A stretch of 64,000 nt of DNA from Planifilum fimeticola (GCF_003001905.1 NZ_PVNE01000015.1:16155-80154); one strand, 5' to 3'. Positions 17,971 through 27,227 are shown, numbered from the stretch's first letter. The notes: generated by a model not told the origin, from the sequence alone. Program-made: numbers and translations.

Positions 17971-19599
17971 TTATTTCTTATTATCAATATAGGTTTCCTT
18001 CAGGGTGTATTCGGGACCGATGGAATGGAAGACCAGATTCTTCACATGGGGCTTGACGAGATAAGCCTGGTTCTTGTAGTAGACGGGAGCGATCGCAACC
18101 CCTTCCTCCAGGAGAATCCGCTCCGCTTCGATCAGGTCGTTGATCCGTTCCTTGAAGTCGGGATTGCTCTTGGACTTTTTGATCAGCTCGTCAAATTTCT
18201 TGCTGCTCCACTTGCCCATGTTGAAGGGGCCATCCGTCACCCACATGTCCAGGAAGGTCATGGGGTCGTTGTAATCCGCCTTCCAGCCGGAGAAGGAGAG
18301 GTCGAATTCTCCCTTTTGCTCCAAATCGATCTTCTGCTTCAAGGGCTGCGGGTTCACTTTCACTTTCAGGCCGAGGGTCTTTTCCAACTGGTCCTTCAGA
18401 ACGACGGTCACGTCTTTCCGCTCGTCGTTGTAACTGAGCAGTGTCAGGGTCGGCGGGCTGTCGATTCCCAGCTCCTTCATCCCCAGTTTGAACAGCTGTT
18501 TCGCCTCGGCCGGCTGGAATTGCTGATAATCCCGCGCCTGTTTCCGGAAGGATTCGTTATAACCGAGAATGGACGGGGGAACGAAGCCTCCGGCCGGTTG
18601 GGAACCGTCCTTCAGAACCAGCTTCACGATCGACTCACGGTCGATGGCGAGGCTGATCGCCTTCCGGATCTTGGTATTGGACAAAAAGGCATTTTTCGTA
18701 TTGAACTGGACGTACTGGACCAGCGATCCCGAAGCGGTGGTAAATTCGGGGCTGCTCTTGAAGGCTTCGGCAAACGCCTTGTCCAGCATGGTCATGTCTT
18801 TCTGGTTGGAGGTGTAAAGGTTCAAGCCCGTGGAGGTATCCTTGATGATGTCGATCTTCACGTCCGACAGGAATACGGAGTTCCGGTCCCAATAATTGTC
18901 GTTTTTCTTCAACTGGAGACTCTGCTCGTGCGCCCAGCTTGTCAGGACAAAGGGGCCGTTGTACACCATTTTGTCCGGTTCCTTGGCGTAATCCCCGCCG
19001 AACTTTTCCACGATGTCCTTCCGCTGCGGCAGGTAGGTGGAAAAGGTTGTGAGGCTGAGGAAATAGGGAATCGGCTCCTCCAACTTCACTTCGAGGGTTT
19101 TGTCGTCCAGAGCGCGCACCCCTACGTCGGAAGCCTTGGCCTTCCCCGTGTTGTATTTTTCAGCGTTCTTGATGGGATAGAGAATGTAGGCGTACTCCGA
19201 CTTCGTTTTGGGGTTGAGGGCCCGCTTCCAGGCGTACTCGAAATCCTGGGCCTTTACCGGCTCCCCGTCGCTCCATTTGGCATCCCGGAGGGTGAAGGTG
19301 TAGGTCTTTTTATCCCCGCTCACATCGTAACTGCTGGCGATGGCGGGCTGCGGCTTGTCATCCTTGTCCAAACGCATCAAGCCTTCCATCACGTTGTTCA
19401 AGATCGTCCCCGAGATGACATCCGTCGAAGTGGCGCTGTCCAGATCGCCAGGCTCATTGTTGGTCATCAATTGAATCACCTGGGGCCCTTGGGCTCCCTG
19501 ATCTTCCACATTCCCCTGGGACTGGAGTCCCCCGCAGGCGGTAAGAAGGGTGGAGAGGACCAACACTACCGCCATTGAGACAGCAGCTCGTTTCTTCAC
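17971..19599 (-). CDS. oppA: Oligopeptide-binding lipoprotein OppA
   Basis: 542 aa, typical of OppA (SBP family 5). Lipobox LTAC with Cys22, then a short linker. The mature protein shows GTILNNVMEGLMRLDKDDKPQPAIA, the KDAKWSDGEPVKAQDFEYAW-type segment and the C-terminal KNQAYLVKPHVKNLVF typical of oligopeptide binders. A GTG start at 19599 lies 10 bases after AAGGAGGT; starts further upstream overlap the binding site. First gene of oppABCDF. Probably imports medium-length peptides as nutrients; in spore formers Opp also imports signalling peptides. Confidence 0.94.
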   Translation of the reverse strand: MKKRAAVSMAVVLVLSTLLTACGGLQSQGNVEDQGAQGPQVIQLMTNNEPGDLDSATSTDVISGTILNNVMEGLMRLDKDDKPQPAIASSYDVSGDKKTYTFTLRDAKWSDGEPVKAQDFEYAWKRALNPKTKSEYAYILYPIKNAEKYNTGKAKASDVGVRALDDKTLEVKLEEPIPYFLSLTTFSTYLPQRKDIVEKFGGDYAKEPDKMVYNGPFVLTSWAHEQSLQLKKNDNYWDRNSVFLSDVKIDIIKDTSTGLNLYTSNQKDMTMLDKAFAEAFKSSPEFTTASGSLVQYVQFNTKNAFLSNTKIRKAISLAIDRESIVKLVLKDGSQPAGGFVPPSILGYNESFRKQARDYQQFQPAEAKQLFKLGMKELGIDSPPTLTLLSYNDERKDVTVVLKDQLEKTLGLKVKVNPQPLKQKIDLEQKGEFDLSFSGWKADYNDPMTFLDMWVTDGPFNMGKWSSKKFDELIKKSKSNPDFKERINDLIEAERILLEEGVAIAPVYYKNQAYLVKPHVKNLVFHSIGPEYTLKETYIDNKK

Positions 19600-19739
19600 G
19601 AAGACAACGACCTCCTTCATTGTGTCGTCTGGACCGGACAGACAAGCCGCTCCTTGAAGTGACTTCTGCGAATTTTAAAGAAAAAGCAGACAAGGAAAAA
19701 GGGGAATATCTTACCCCGGCACTACATGAAACCTTGTAT

Positions 19740-19768
19740 ATTATATAGGAAAAAGGTTAAATAGAAAA
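19740..19768 (-). promoter_or_regulatory. Possible oppA promoter
   Basis: On the minus strand a perfect TATAAT (19745-19740) lies in an AT-rich patch about 140 bases before the oppA start. The matching -35 region at 17-base spacing, TTTTCT, is poor, so only the -10 box is convincing. Confidence 0.3.
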
Positions 19769-19873
19769 GAGGGCGTCCGTGGAGCAAGTTCGCTCTGTCA
19801 ATGGATTGACCGAAGGCGGCTCGGCCTCCTGCTCCTGCTAGCCGACCAACCGGAAAATCATAGGAGGACAAGC

Positions 19874-20221
19874 ATGTTCGGAAGTCGAAACTACTACCGC
19901 AAAACACTGCTCCTTCTGGCGATCGGAATCCTGATCTGCGGAGCCTATTCCCTGTCGGACCGGCTGAAGTGGATTGATTCGCTGTTTTTGATCGGTCTTT
20001 TGTATCTCGTCGTCGCAGGAGCGGTCACCGTCTGGAAGGGAGGATTTTTTCGCGTCTTTATTATGGGTTTCCGGAGGCAATTCGGCCGGTGGGAAGATGA
20101 CTTCCACGAACCGGATGATCCGCCGGATTCCCCCCAAAAATCCCGCCCGTGGATCATCCCCGCCTTCTTCACTGCGGGATTGTTCCACATCATCCTCTCC
20201 ATCCTCCTGCTTTTTCTGTAA
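19874..20221 (+). CDS. Small membrane protein, DUF3899-like
   Basis: 115 aa. Two N-terminal membrane helices (about 10-28 and 34-54), a central acidic and proline-rich cytoplasmic loop (EDDFHEPDDPPDSPQKSRP) and a third helix at the C-terminus. This topology and the GGFFRVFIMGFRRQF segment resemble the DUF3899 family of Bacilli, function unknown. The ATG follows TAGGAGGACAAGC. It is transcribed divergently from oppA. Confidence 0.7.
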   Translation: MFGSRNYYRKTLLLLAIGILICGAYSLSDRLKWIDSLFLIGLLYLVVAGAVTVWKGGFFRVFIMGFRRQFGRWEDDFHEPDDPPDSPQKSRPWIIPAFFTAGLFHIILSILLLFL

Positions 20222-20415
20222 AGCGGAGATGGAACCCGAAGAATCGAATCTGACGCCGCCAGACCTCCGCCGGGACCATCCCTTCGCCGCTTCTCGCTTC
20301 ACCTTCCTCCATTTTTCTTCTTTTTAATCTATCCTACCACAGGAATCGACAAGGATGACAGTTTCCGTTGAAAACATCCCACCCGCCTGCGACGCGTCCC
20401 CCAGGGCCGGTCACG

Positions 20416-20448
20416 CAAAAAACGTCCGCTTTTTGTGCGGACGTTTTT
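20416..20448. terminator. Bidirectional terminator hairpin
   Basis: AAAACGTCCGC and GCGGACGTTTT form an 11-bp stem with a T-rich loop and T or A runs on both sides. It lies about 200 bases after the DUF3899-like gene. Confidence 0.8.
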
Positions 20449-20771
20449 GACTCTTAAGCCGGCAGCGCATGTCTCTGCCCCGCGGTCTGAAAGGATCGTG
20501 ACAACGAATTTCGCAGGTTTGTCTGGGCGCGATGGAGGGGTTGTGCCGGAAGCGAATTCGCCATGCGGGCGAAGCGGCGTGCGCAATCCCCAGTCATCCG
20601 ACAAGGGATTTTTGCGACGGTGGAAGGGATCGCACCGTTTTTCCGTCCCCGAAAGGCGCGTCGGCCGTCGCGGCTCCTTGACCGGGGCCATTGGCGGGAT
20701 CAGCGCCGATCCATTTTATGCCATTTGGCGTAGGGGCACTCTTGTCCCTCTTCCCGCGTCAATGCGCCGCC
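20449..20771. repeat. Intergenic stretch with a possible diverged palindromic element (copy D)
   Basis: No gene is supported. Around 20534-20602, GGGGTTGTGC pairs imperfectly with GCGCAATCCCC, and the centre reads GCCATGCGGGCGAAGCG, close to GCCATGCGGGTGAAGCG in copy C. It lies 3' of the Rieske gene. Membership in the repeat family is tentative. Confidence 0.4.
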
Positions 20772-22517
20772 TCATGCGCTTGCTTCCGAATCCTCGAACA
20801 GCTTCTCGCCCCGGTGCAGGCGCAGGGCGATATGGGCCGTCTGGGCCATCTCCCGGGCGGTGGGCGCATGGGCGGCCAGATAACGGGTCAACGCGATGAT
20901 CAGCGTGTCTTGGGCCCGGCGGGACAGGGGGCTGTCCACCTCGGCCCAGCGATCGTGTTCCACCAGTGCCGCCTCGAACATCTGGAAGGTGTGGAATTCG
21001 GCGTCTTCCCGGAGAAGAGCGTGGCCGAGGGTTTGGAACAATGCTCCCTTTTCCCCTCCACGGCTCAGGTAGCCAGCCACCCATTCCGCCGCTTCCTTCA
21101 CCTGTTGCTGCTTTTCCATGATATCCAGCAACTCTCGGAGATCCCCCGGCCTTCCCCGGACATCCTCCTCCACCTGGGGCAGCCGGGCGGCGGGAACATT
21201 GAGGAACCGGTCGAGATAGACGCTGACCGCACCGTGGAACACCGCCCGCGTCAGCTCCGGGGTGGGGGAACGGCGCAAGCTCTCATGAACGGCATGGGCG
21301 TGGGTAAAGGTGTGCAGCGCGGTGATCCAATCGGAAAAGTCGTTCTGCACATGAAAGCGGGCGATCCGCTCCGCGGCGGCAAGGGCGACGAGACGAGCCA
21401 GGGAAACCGGGGACAGCCCTTTTTTCAGCGCGGCGGCCATGGCATCGATCATCTCCAGGGGGCGGTCGCTCAAAATCAGCTCCAGAAGGGCCTCTTCGTC
21501 CACCGGCTCCTCCTTCCCCGGCGGCGGACCCGTCAATCCTTCCGCAAACACCGTCTCAAGGGGGGTGACCAGGTCCACCGGCGACTGCCAACTGTGCAGT
21601 TCCTCGCTGCGGACGGCATCGGCCATCTGGGGAAGGAGCGAGGTGAGAACCCGGTTCCGCAGTCCCTCCCCCACATGGGCGAGCATCTCAAAGGCCTTGT
21701 TGTGGAAGTCCAGAGCGTGACCGCCATTCATGTAAAAATGATCGGTCACCGCCGTCATCATCATGTCCGCCAATTGCCGCTCCGTCGCACCGTCGCGGAT
21801 CGCGGTAAGGAGAACGCGCTCCGCGCCGGCCGTATCCCGGACCTCCAGGCAGCGGCGGTACCACCCGGCCAACCTTTCCATGGAGTTCCCCTCTACGGGC
21901 AAGGGACGCTGCAGAAACCGGGTACCCGCACCGGCCGCCTCCCGGGCCACATGAACCAGTCCCTGGTAAAGGGCCAATATCCGGCCCGTTTCATCCAGCT
22001 TGGGAAGAACGTTCATCATCGCCGTCAAAATCGTAAGACCCGACCTCCACCCGCCGCGGCGGTGCGTCGTGCCGAACTCCACCCCGATGCGGGCGATCTC
22101 CTCCGCCGGTACTCCCTTGTGGACCAGTCCGACCACGGCCTTGGCGATCACCAGCGAGAGGTTTTGTTCCAACCCCTTGCGGAGGCGCCGCTTCCATTCC
22201 TCCACCCCACCTTCGCGGCGGGGAACGGGAAGCACCCACACCTCACCGTCGCGCACTTCGACGGGATAGGTGGTGGCATCGTCCGCCCAGGGATCCAGCG
22301 TTCCTCCGCTCTTCACGTCAAAACGGGCGTGATGCCAGTGGCAGGTGAGAATGCCGTCGCACAAACTGCCCATGTGCAGCGGAAAGCCCATGTGCGGGCA
22401 CCGGTTGTCCAGGGCGACGACTTCCCCCTCGTGATGGATCACCAGAATTCCCTCCACCACCTTATGGCCCTTCTCCTTCAACTCAACCAGGTCGCCTGCG
22501 CATATCCATTCCTTCAT
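20772..22517 (-). CDS. Rieske [2Fe-2S] domain fused to a large helical domain
   Basis: 581 aa. Residues 1-100 form a Rieske ferredoxin-like domain with both ligand boxes, CPHMG (C40, H42) and CHWHH (C59, H62), and a following FDVKSGG. The remaining roughly 470 residues are not a ring-hydroxylase catalytic domain: they are alanine- and leucine-rich, predicted all-helical, and contain many His residues (for example DHFYMNGGHALDFHNKAFE, LHTFTHAHAVHESLRR). No signal peptide or membrane helix is seen. ATG follows AAAGGAGG at good spacing. It stands alone between non-coding regions. It may be an electron-transfer or oxygenase-type enzyme with a non-classical catalytic part; the substrate is unknown. 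Confidence 0.85.
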   Translation of the reverse strand: MKEWICAGDLVELKEKGHKVVEGILVIHHEGEVVALDNRCPHMGFPLHMGSLCDGILTCHWHHARFDVKSGGTLDPWADDATTYPVEVRDGEVWVLPVPRREGGVEEWKRRLRKGLEQNLSLVIAKAVVGLVHKGVPAEEIARIGVEFGTTHRRGGWRSGLTILTAMMNVLPKLDETGRILALYQGLVHVAREAAGAGTRFLQRPLPVEGNSMERLAGWYRRCLEVRDTAGAERVLLTAIRDGATERQLADMMMTAVTDHFYMNGGHALDFHNKAFEMLAHVGEGLRNRVLTSLLPQMADAVRSEELHSWQSPVDLVTPLETVFAEGLTGPPPGKEEPVDEEALLELILSDRPLEMIDAMAAALKKGLSPVSLARLVALAAAERIARFHVQNDFSDWITALHTFTHAHAVHESLRRSPTPELTRAVFHGAVSVYLDRFLNVPAARLPQVEEDVRGRPGDLRELLDIMEKQQQVKEAAEWVAGYLSRGGEKGALFQTLGHALLREDAEFHTFQMFEAALVEHDRWAEVDSPLSRRAQDTLIIALTRYLAAHAPTAREMAQTAHIALRLHRGEKLFEDSEASA

Positions 22518-22749
22518 CAGAGAAGTCCTCCTTTAATCCGGATGAAAGGAAATCCAGGGGAAGAATTTTCGGAAACTTTCCCCGGCCACATTATAACCCC
22601 GCCGAAGCGCAAAATCAATACTTTTTATACAAAAAAGTTTTTTATATATCAAATCCTTCCTCTCCCCCCTTGAACCGTCGGACGAGCCAACGCGGGGCAG
22701 GCGGGCGCGCCCCGACCTTGTAGCTGTCGGGACATTCCCTTCACTTCTT

Positions 22750-23823
22750 TCAAATCCGCCGTTCCAACCAATCCACCCGCGGGAGCTTCCACCCGAGGGT
22801 CCCCTCGACCAGGTCGGGAAAGCGGCGCAACAGGGAAAGCTTCTTTTCCTCCACGGCAACCGCCTGCGCCAGGTGGAAGACCGCCCGGTCAGGGGAGAGG
22901 GATTGCTCCCCGTAGATCCGATCCAACACGCGCATCAAGCGATGGGGATAGAGAAAAAGAGCGTAAATCAGGGAGAGTTCCTCCTCCATCAAGCGGTCCG
23001 CACGCTGATACTCCGTCAGGAGGACGGCCAGCAGATCGAGGTCTCCGGTGCGTCCGTAGGCGTACAACAGCCATTGGGCGACGTCCCGGGCCCGCGCGTC
23101 CCATGCCATCCGGTTCCAATCGATGAACCGCACCGCTCCCCTCTCATCCCGAAGCAGATTTCCCCCGTGCAGGTTGCCGTGGCAGACCAATCCCCTACTC
23201 GCAATCTCCGGAGCCAGGGGATCCACCCCCGACCGATGGAGATACCGAAGGGCGTTCTCCGCCATGCCCTCGGCATAGGGAGCCGCATCCCGGAAGGCGG
23301 CATCCAGCTCGCCTGCGGAGCTGCTCCAATCGACGGCTACCCGGTAGAGGCCGATCCGGTCGATGGCCCTTTCCCAAGTGCGGGGCCAGAAAACGCGCAA
23401 GCGAAACGAGGATGGACGGAACCCCCTCGTTCCCGCGTGAAGCCGGGCCAACCCTTTGGAGGTGTCCCGGAAATCCTTCGGGCGGGTATAGGAAACGGGT
23501 TTCCCGAGAATCCAGGGAAGCAGGACGTAGCTTTGGACATAGCCGGCGAAGGTAAACCCTCCTGAACGGGTGCGAATTGGGACGGGAATCCGGCCGGCTT
23601 CCGCGGCGAGCAGGTGCCGCCCCACCTCGGCCACCCCTCGCCAGTGGGACTCGCCTCCCTCCCCCGCCCGTTTCAAGGCGAAAGTTCCCCGGTTGGTATC
23701 GATTTTCAGCACGCCGCCCACCGGTACGGCCCCCTCGAGGCGCAGTCCGTAATGGGCCATAAGCAGCTCGCCGATCCTCTCTTCACCGGTCCAACGGGCC
23801 ACCTTTTCCCAAACTGCGGACAT
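22750..23823 (-). CDS. CotS/YutH-like kinase-fold protein, catalytic Asp replaced
   Basis: 357 aa aminoglycoside-phosphotransferase-like fold. The N-lobe has a LKIDTNRGTFALKRA strand pair with the expected Lys. The Brenner-type motif reads CHGNLHGGNLL, where the usual HGD has Asn in place of the catalytic Asp. The metal-binding Asp is present in VRFIDWNRM. Spore coat-associated CotS, YsxE and YutH belong to this group. The start at 23823 follows GGAGGGG by 7 bases; an upstream TTG is too close to the binding site. It is placed near pgpA and yutF like yutH in Bacillus. Probably a pseudokinase acting in the spore coat; that role is inference. Confidence 0.8.
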   Translation of the reverse strand: MSAVWEKVARWTGEERIGELLMAHYGLRLEGAVPVGGVLKIDTNRGTFALKRAGEGGESHWRGVAEVGRHLLAAEAGRIPVPIRTRSGGFTFAGYVQSYVLLPWILGKPVSYTRPKDFRDTSKGLARLHAGTRGFRPSSFRLRVFWPRTWERAIDRIGLYRVAVDWSSSAGELDAAFRDAAPYAEGMAENALRYLHRSGVDPLAPEIASRGLVCHGNLHGGNLLRDERGAVRFIDWNRMAWDARARDVAQWLLYAYGRTGDLDLLAVLLTEYQRADRLMEEELSLIYALFLYPHRLMRVLDRIYGEQSLSPDRAVFHLAQAVAVEEKKLSLLRRFPDLVEGTLGWKLPRVDWLERRI

Positions 23824-23916
23824 CTTCAATCCCCTCCGCTCGACTACTGCCTATATCACCGTATGTCCCCGGGGGGAGGATCTTTCCGTTTTTTGTGAGA
23901 TGCCCGGTCAGCAGAA

Positions 23917-23944
23917 CAAAAAAGTTGCGCTCCGGGGCGCAACC
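23917..23944 (-). terminator. Terminator of the short-chain dehydrogenase gene
   Basis: Minus-strand GTTGCGC / GCGCAAC stem with a short GC loop, followed by TTTTTTG, only a few bases after the stop codon at 23950. Confidence 0.85.
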
Positions 23945-23949
23945 CTGAA

Positions 23950-24729
23950 CTACCTTCCCGCTTTGGAAACCGGATGAATGACGTCCAGACCTCCGGTGAC
24001 ATTGATGATGTTGCCCGTCACAAAATCCGAATCCGCTTCGCACAAAAACCGGATCACGCGGGCCACATCCTCCCCGGATCCCGGACGCCCCCGCGGTGTT
24101 TCCTCATCCCGCTGTCCGCTCACTTCATCGATGCGCTTTTCTTTGTTCTCCCCGACGATGTCTCCCGGGCAAACCATGTTGACGGTGATGCCGAAAGGCG
24201 CCTCTTCGACGGCCACGCTCTTGACGAAGGAAACGAGCCCCGTCTTCGCCGCGGCATAGACTGCCCGGTCCGGCCATGCGGGGGCTTCACCCGCTCGTCC
24301 GAAACCGAAGAGGAGGATCCGACCGCCCCCCTGCCGGCGCATGTGCGGCAAAACGGCGCGAACGGCATGGAGGGCGCTTCGAAAATTGCCGTCGATCAGT
24401 TCGTCGATCTCCTCCGGGGTGTATTCGGCAAAGCGCCGCCGTTCCCGTATGAAGGGACCCACGGCGTGAACCAGGGCGTCCACCCTGCCGAAGCGCTCCA
24501 TCACCCGGCGAACCAGAGCATCCACTTCACCGGTGCGGGTGAGATCTCCCTGAAAGATTTCCGCCGTCCGCCCGGCGTCCCTCAACCGGCCGCACAATTC
24601 CCGGGCGGCTTTCTCATTTCTTCGAAAATTGAGGGCGACGGCCCATCCCGCTTCCGCCAGGAGCGTGGCCGCCATGCGCCCCAATCCCCTCGCGCTTCCC
24701 GTAATCAGCGCCGTCGGCTGCTCACTCAT
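23950..24729 (-). CDS. Short-chain dehydrogenase/reductase (SDR)
   Basis: 259 aa classical SDR. Cofactor loop TGSARGLG (about 10-17), HAVGPF in place of NNAG, and an active-site YAAAK motif with the upstream serine position replaced (LLFGFGRAGEAP). Ends with DFVTGNIINVTGGLDV. NAD(P)-dependent oxidoreductase, substrate unknown. The ATG at 24729 follows AAGGAGGGTGGAT; a longer frame upstream is discarded. The GFG stretch where Ser usually sits is unusual and may alter catalysis. Confidence 0.85.
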   Translation of the reverse strand: MSEQPTALITGSARGLGRMAATLLAEAGWAVALNFRRNEKAARELCGRLRDAGRTAEIFQGDLTRTGEVDALVRRVMERFGRVDALVHAVGPFIRERRRFAEYTPEEIDELIDGNFRSALHAVRAVLPHMRRQGGGRILLFGFGRAGEAPAWPDRAVYAAAKTGLVSFVKSVAVEEAPFGITVNMVCPGDIVGENKEKRIDEVSGQRDEETPRGRPGSGEDVARVIRFLCEADSDFVTGNIINVTGGLDVIHPVSKAGR

Positions 24730-24939
24730 ATCCACCCTCCTTGGAAGTTTGGTGAAAAAAGCACCGCAACCGAAGGGAGGCGCCGCTTCCGGCCACGGCC
24801 CAAGCGCCGGGCGACACGCCCCCACCGCATTCCGTTTCCTATTTTCGCAGACTCCCCATAACCGGGGATCAGGACCCATTCATATTCCTCCGGACGGCGG
24901 CAACAATATCCCTGTAACCCTCGGGAGGAGGTTGAATGC

Positions 24940-25488
24940 GTGCAAACAGAGCAGAATGTCGCAACGGAAGATTCGATCCACCGGACCACCCTGGATTGGC
25001 TCCGCAAACGGGGAGTCCGACTGGAGGACATCGCCGACCTGGTGTACCGGCTGCAGGGGGAATTTTATCCCGACCTCTCCCTGGCCGAATGCACCTATCA
25101 TGTGGAGCGGGTCTTGCAAAAGCGGGAGGTGCAGAACGCCGTCCTGACCGGCATTCAGCTGGACCTCCTCGCCGAGAAAAAACAGCTGCTGGATCCCCTT
25201 CAACATCTGATCTTTCAGGATGAATCCCTTTACGGGGTGGACGAAATCCTGGCCACCTCGATTCTTCATATCTACGGCAGCATCGGGATGACCAACTACG
25301 GCTATATCGACCGGGTGAAGCCGGGCATCCTGGGCCGCCTCAACAACAAGGAGGACGGACAAATCCACACTTTCCTGGACGATTTGGTCGGCGCCATCGC
25401 CGCCGCGGCCGCCGCCCGCCTCTCCCACAGCCGAAAGAGGGCCCAGGACCGCCGAAGCGGAAAACCCCCGGACGATCTTACGGATTGA
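24940..25488 (+). CDS. pgpA: Phosphatidylglycerophosphatase A (PgpA/YutG family)
   Basis: 182 aa. The C-terminal part carries the PgpA signature GMTNYGYIDRVKPGILGRLNNKEDGQIHTFLDDLVGAIAAA; in the middle, DESLYGVDEILATSILHIYGSIG. The enzyme removes the phosphate from phosphatidylglycerophosphate in cardiolipin/phosphatidylglycerol synthesis; Gram-positive YutG-type proteins lack the membrane helices of E. coli PgpA, as here. The GTG start follows GGGAGGAGG. It overlaps the convergent metallo-hydrolase gene by 11 bases. Confidence 0.85.
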   Translation: MQTEQNVATEDSIHRTTLDWLRKRGVRLEDIADLVYRLQGEFYPDLSLAECTYHVERVLQKREVQNAVLTGIQLDLLAEKKQLLDPLQHLIFQDESLYGVDEILATSILHIYGSIGMTNYGYIDRVKPGILGRLNNKEDGQIHTFLDDLVGAIAAAAAARLSHSRKRAQDRRSGKPPDDLTD

Positions 25489-26443
25489 GGGCGTAAACCA
25501 GGGTTTTTCCCCGCTCCTCCAGGGTTATTTCCCCGCGATGACGCAGATACTCCAGATGGGCCAAGGTTTCCGAGAGGGCGAAGCGCAAATTGTGGATCGA
25601 CAGATTGCGGCCGAAGATCTCGAAACAGATTTCCGCCGCCGGAAGCGGTCCCCCCTCCAGGAGACTTTTCATCCGATCCAGCCGGACCCGGTGGTGTTCC
25701 TTCAATGCCTCGATCCGTTCCCGGTAGGTGTCGAAGGCGGGTCCGTGGGCGGGGAACACCCGCTTCACCGGGAGGTTTTCCATTTTTTCCAGGGTCGTCA
25801 GATACGACTTCAGGGGGTTGGGATCACATCCGGGCCACAGGCTGATATTGGGGGTGATTTTGGGCAGCAGGAAATCGCCCCCGATCAGCCACTGCCGTTC
25901 CGGATCATAAAAGCTCAGATGGCCGTCGGCGTGCCCCGGCGTGTGAAGGATCTGGTATTCCCGATCGCCGAGGCGGATCGTCTCTCCCCCCTGGATGAAG
26001 GTGGGTTCGGGATGGGGCTCCACCCATTTGCGAAAGTCCCGCAAATGTCCCGGAATCCGGGAAGTCCAATCCTCGGACAGGCCGTGCCGGGCGTACAATT
26101 CCGCCAAAACCTCCGGGGTGTCGGACTCTTCATCCCAAAAGAAGCGGGCCTGCTCCGCATCGGTCCGGGACATCAGCACCGGCGCCCCCGTCACCTGCTG
26201 CAGTTTCCCGGCCAGCCCGTAATGGTCGGGATGGTAGTGGGTGAGAACGATCTTGTCCACCTCATCCCAACGCCAGCCCATCTCCTTACGGGTCTGTTCC
26301 CACAAGGCCCAATCCTCCTCGCAATTGAGCCCGGCATCGATCAGGGTGTACCCGCCGGATCCCCGTACGACGTACGCTTTGATGATTTTGAGAGGAAACG
26401 GCAAGGGCAGAGGTACTTCGGTCAAGTCTTCCCAATGATTCAT
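25478..26443 (-). CDS. Metallo-beta-lactamase-fold hydrolase
   Basis: 321 aa. The metal-binding motif is THYHPDHYG, with further ligands in HTPGHADGHLSFYDPE, GGDFLLPKI and VFPAHGPAFD. After residue about 240 comes a helical winged-helix-like domain (GPLPAAEICFEIFGRNL...LAHLEYLRHRGEI), as in the beta-lactamase-associated winged helix family. This arrangement resembles glyoxalase II or RNase-like hydrolases acting on thioesters; substrate unknown. The ATG at 26443 is preceded by GGGGGAG at 10 bases. Confidence 0.87.
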   Translation of the reverse strand: MNHWEDLTEVPLPLPFPLKIIKAYVVRGSGGYTLIDAGLNCEEDWALWEQTRKEMGWRWDEVDKIVLTHYHPDHYGLAGKLQQVTGAPVLMSRTDAEQARFFWDEESDTPEVLAELYARHGLSEDWTSRIPGHLRDFRKWVEPHPEPTFIQGGETIRLGDREYQILHTPGHADGHLSFYDPERQWLIGGDFLLPKITPNISLWPGCDPNPLKSYLTTLEKMENLPVKRVFPAHGPAFDTYRERIEALKEHHRVRLDRMKSLLEGGPLPAAEICFEIFGRNLSIHNLRFALSETLAHLEYLRHRGEITLEERGKTLVYALNP

Positions 26444-26459
26444 CCTTTGACTCCCCCAA

Positions 26460-27227
26460 TCAGAAAAAGTTCCAGTCGCGGAGATCCTCCAAAGCATGGG
26501 TCGGCCGGATCTCGGAGGAATGGCAGTCCCCCGGGTCGGTCACCCCGGTGAAAACCAACAGCGTGTCCATGCCCGCATCCCTGCCTCCCCGGATATCCGT
26601 CTCCAGGTTGTCACCGACCACCAGCGTCTCTTCCGGCGAAGTGCCGAGCCGCTCCAGAGCGTAGCGGAAAATCAGCGGTTCCGGCTTGCCGGTAAACACC
26701 GGATTCACCCCCGACGCAGCGGCGACGGCGGCGCACAGGGAGCCGTTTCCCGGCAACAGACCCTCCTCCGAGGGGATGACCCGATCGCCGTTGGTTCCGA
26801 CAAAGCGGGCGCCCGCCCGGATCTCCAGACAGGCCCGCTTCAACTTGTCGTAACAAAATTGCCGGTCGATCCCGACCACCACGGCATCCGCCTTCTCCTG
26901 AACCAACCGGCACCCCGCTTCCTGCAGGGCCGAAAGAAGGCCTTCCTCGCCGATGGCGTACACTCTCGGCCGGTCTCCCTTCCCGGTCAAGAGGCGCGCC
27001 GCCGCCTGAGCGGAGGTAAACACCTGCTCCGCGTCCGCCGGAAAGCCCAGCCGGCGCAGTTTTTCCGCCACCTGCCCGGGGGTTCGGGAAGAGTTGTTGG
27101 TCAAATACAGGTGGGGGATGCCTTTCTTCCGCAGCTGTCCGACAAAAAATTGCGCTCCCGGGATCGCCTGGTCGCCCCTGAAAAGGGTGCCGTCCAGATC
27201 GAGAATATAGCCCCTGTAACGCTTCAT
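26460..27227 (-). CDS. yutF: HAD-superfamily IIA phosphatase (YutF/NagD-like)
   Basis: 255 aa. Motif I DLDGTLF (nucleophile D10, acid/base D12), motif II LTNNSSRTP, lysine in TGKPEPL, motif III VVGDNLETDIRGG. The cap type and length match the IIA group containing YutF, AraL and NagD, which dephosphorylate small sugar phosphates or nucleotides. The ATG overlaps the methyltransferase TGA (ATGA). It lies 16 bases before the metallo-hydrolase gene, so the three form an operon. Confidence 0.9.
   Translation of the reverse strand: MKRYRGYILDLDGTLFRGDQAIPGAQFFVGQLRKKGIPHLYLTNNSSRTPGQVAEKLRRLGFPADAEQVFTSAQAAARLLTGKGDRPRVYAIGEEGLLSALQEAGCRLVQEKADAVVVGIDRQFCYDKLKRACLEIRAGARFVGTNGDRVIPSEEGLLPGNGSLCAAVAAASGVNPVFTGKPEPLIFRYALERLGTSPEETLVVGDNLETDIRGGRDAGMDTLLVFTGVTDPGDCHSSEIRPTHALEDLRDWNFF

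Noticed and set aside
20691..22673. 660-codon plus-strand frame opposite the Rieske fusion gene
   Set aside because: Shadow of the real gene; no binding site and no family features, while the minus strand has intact Rieske motifs.
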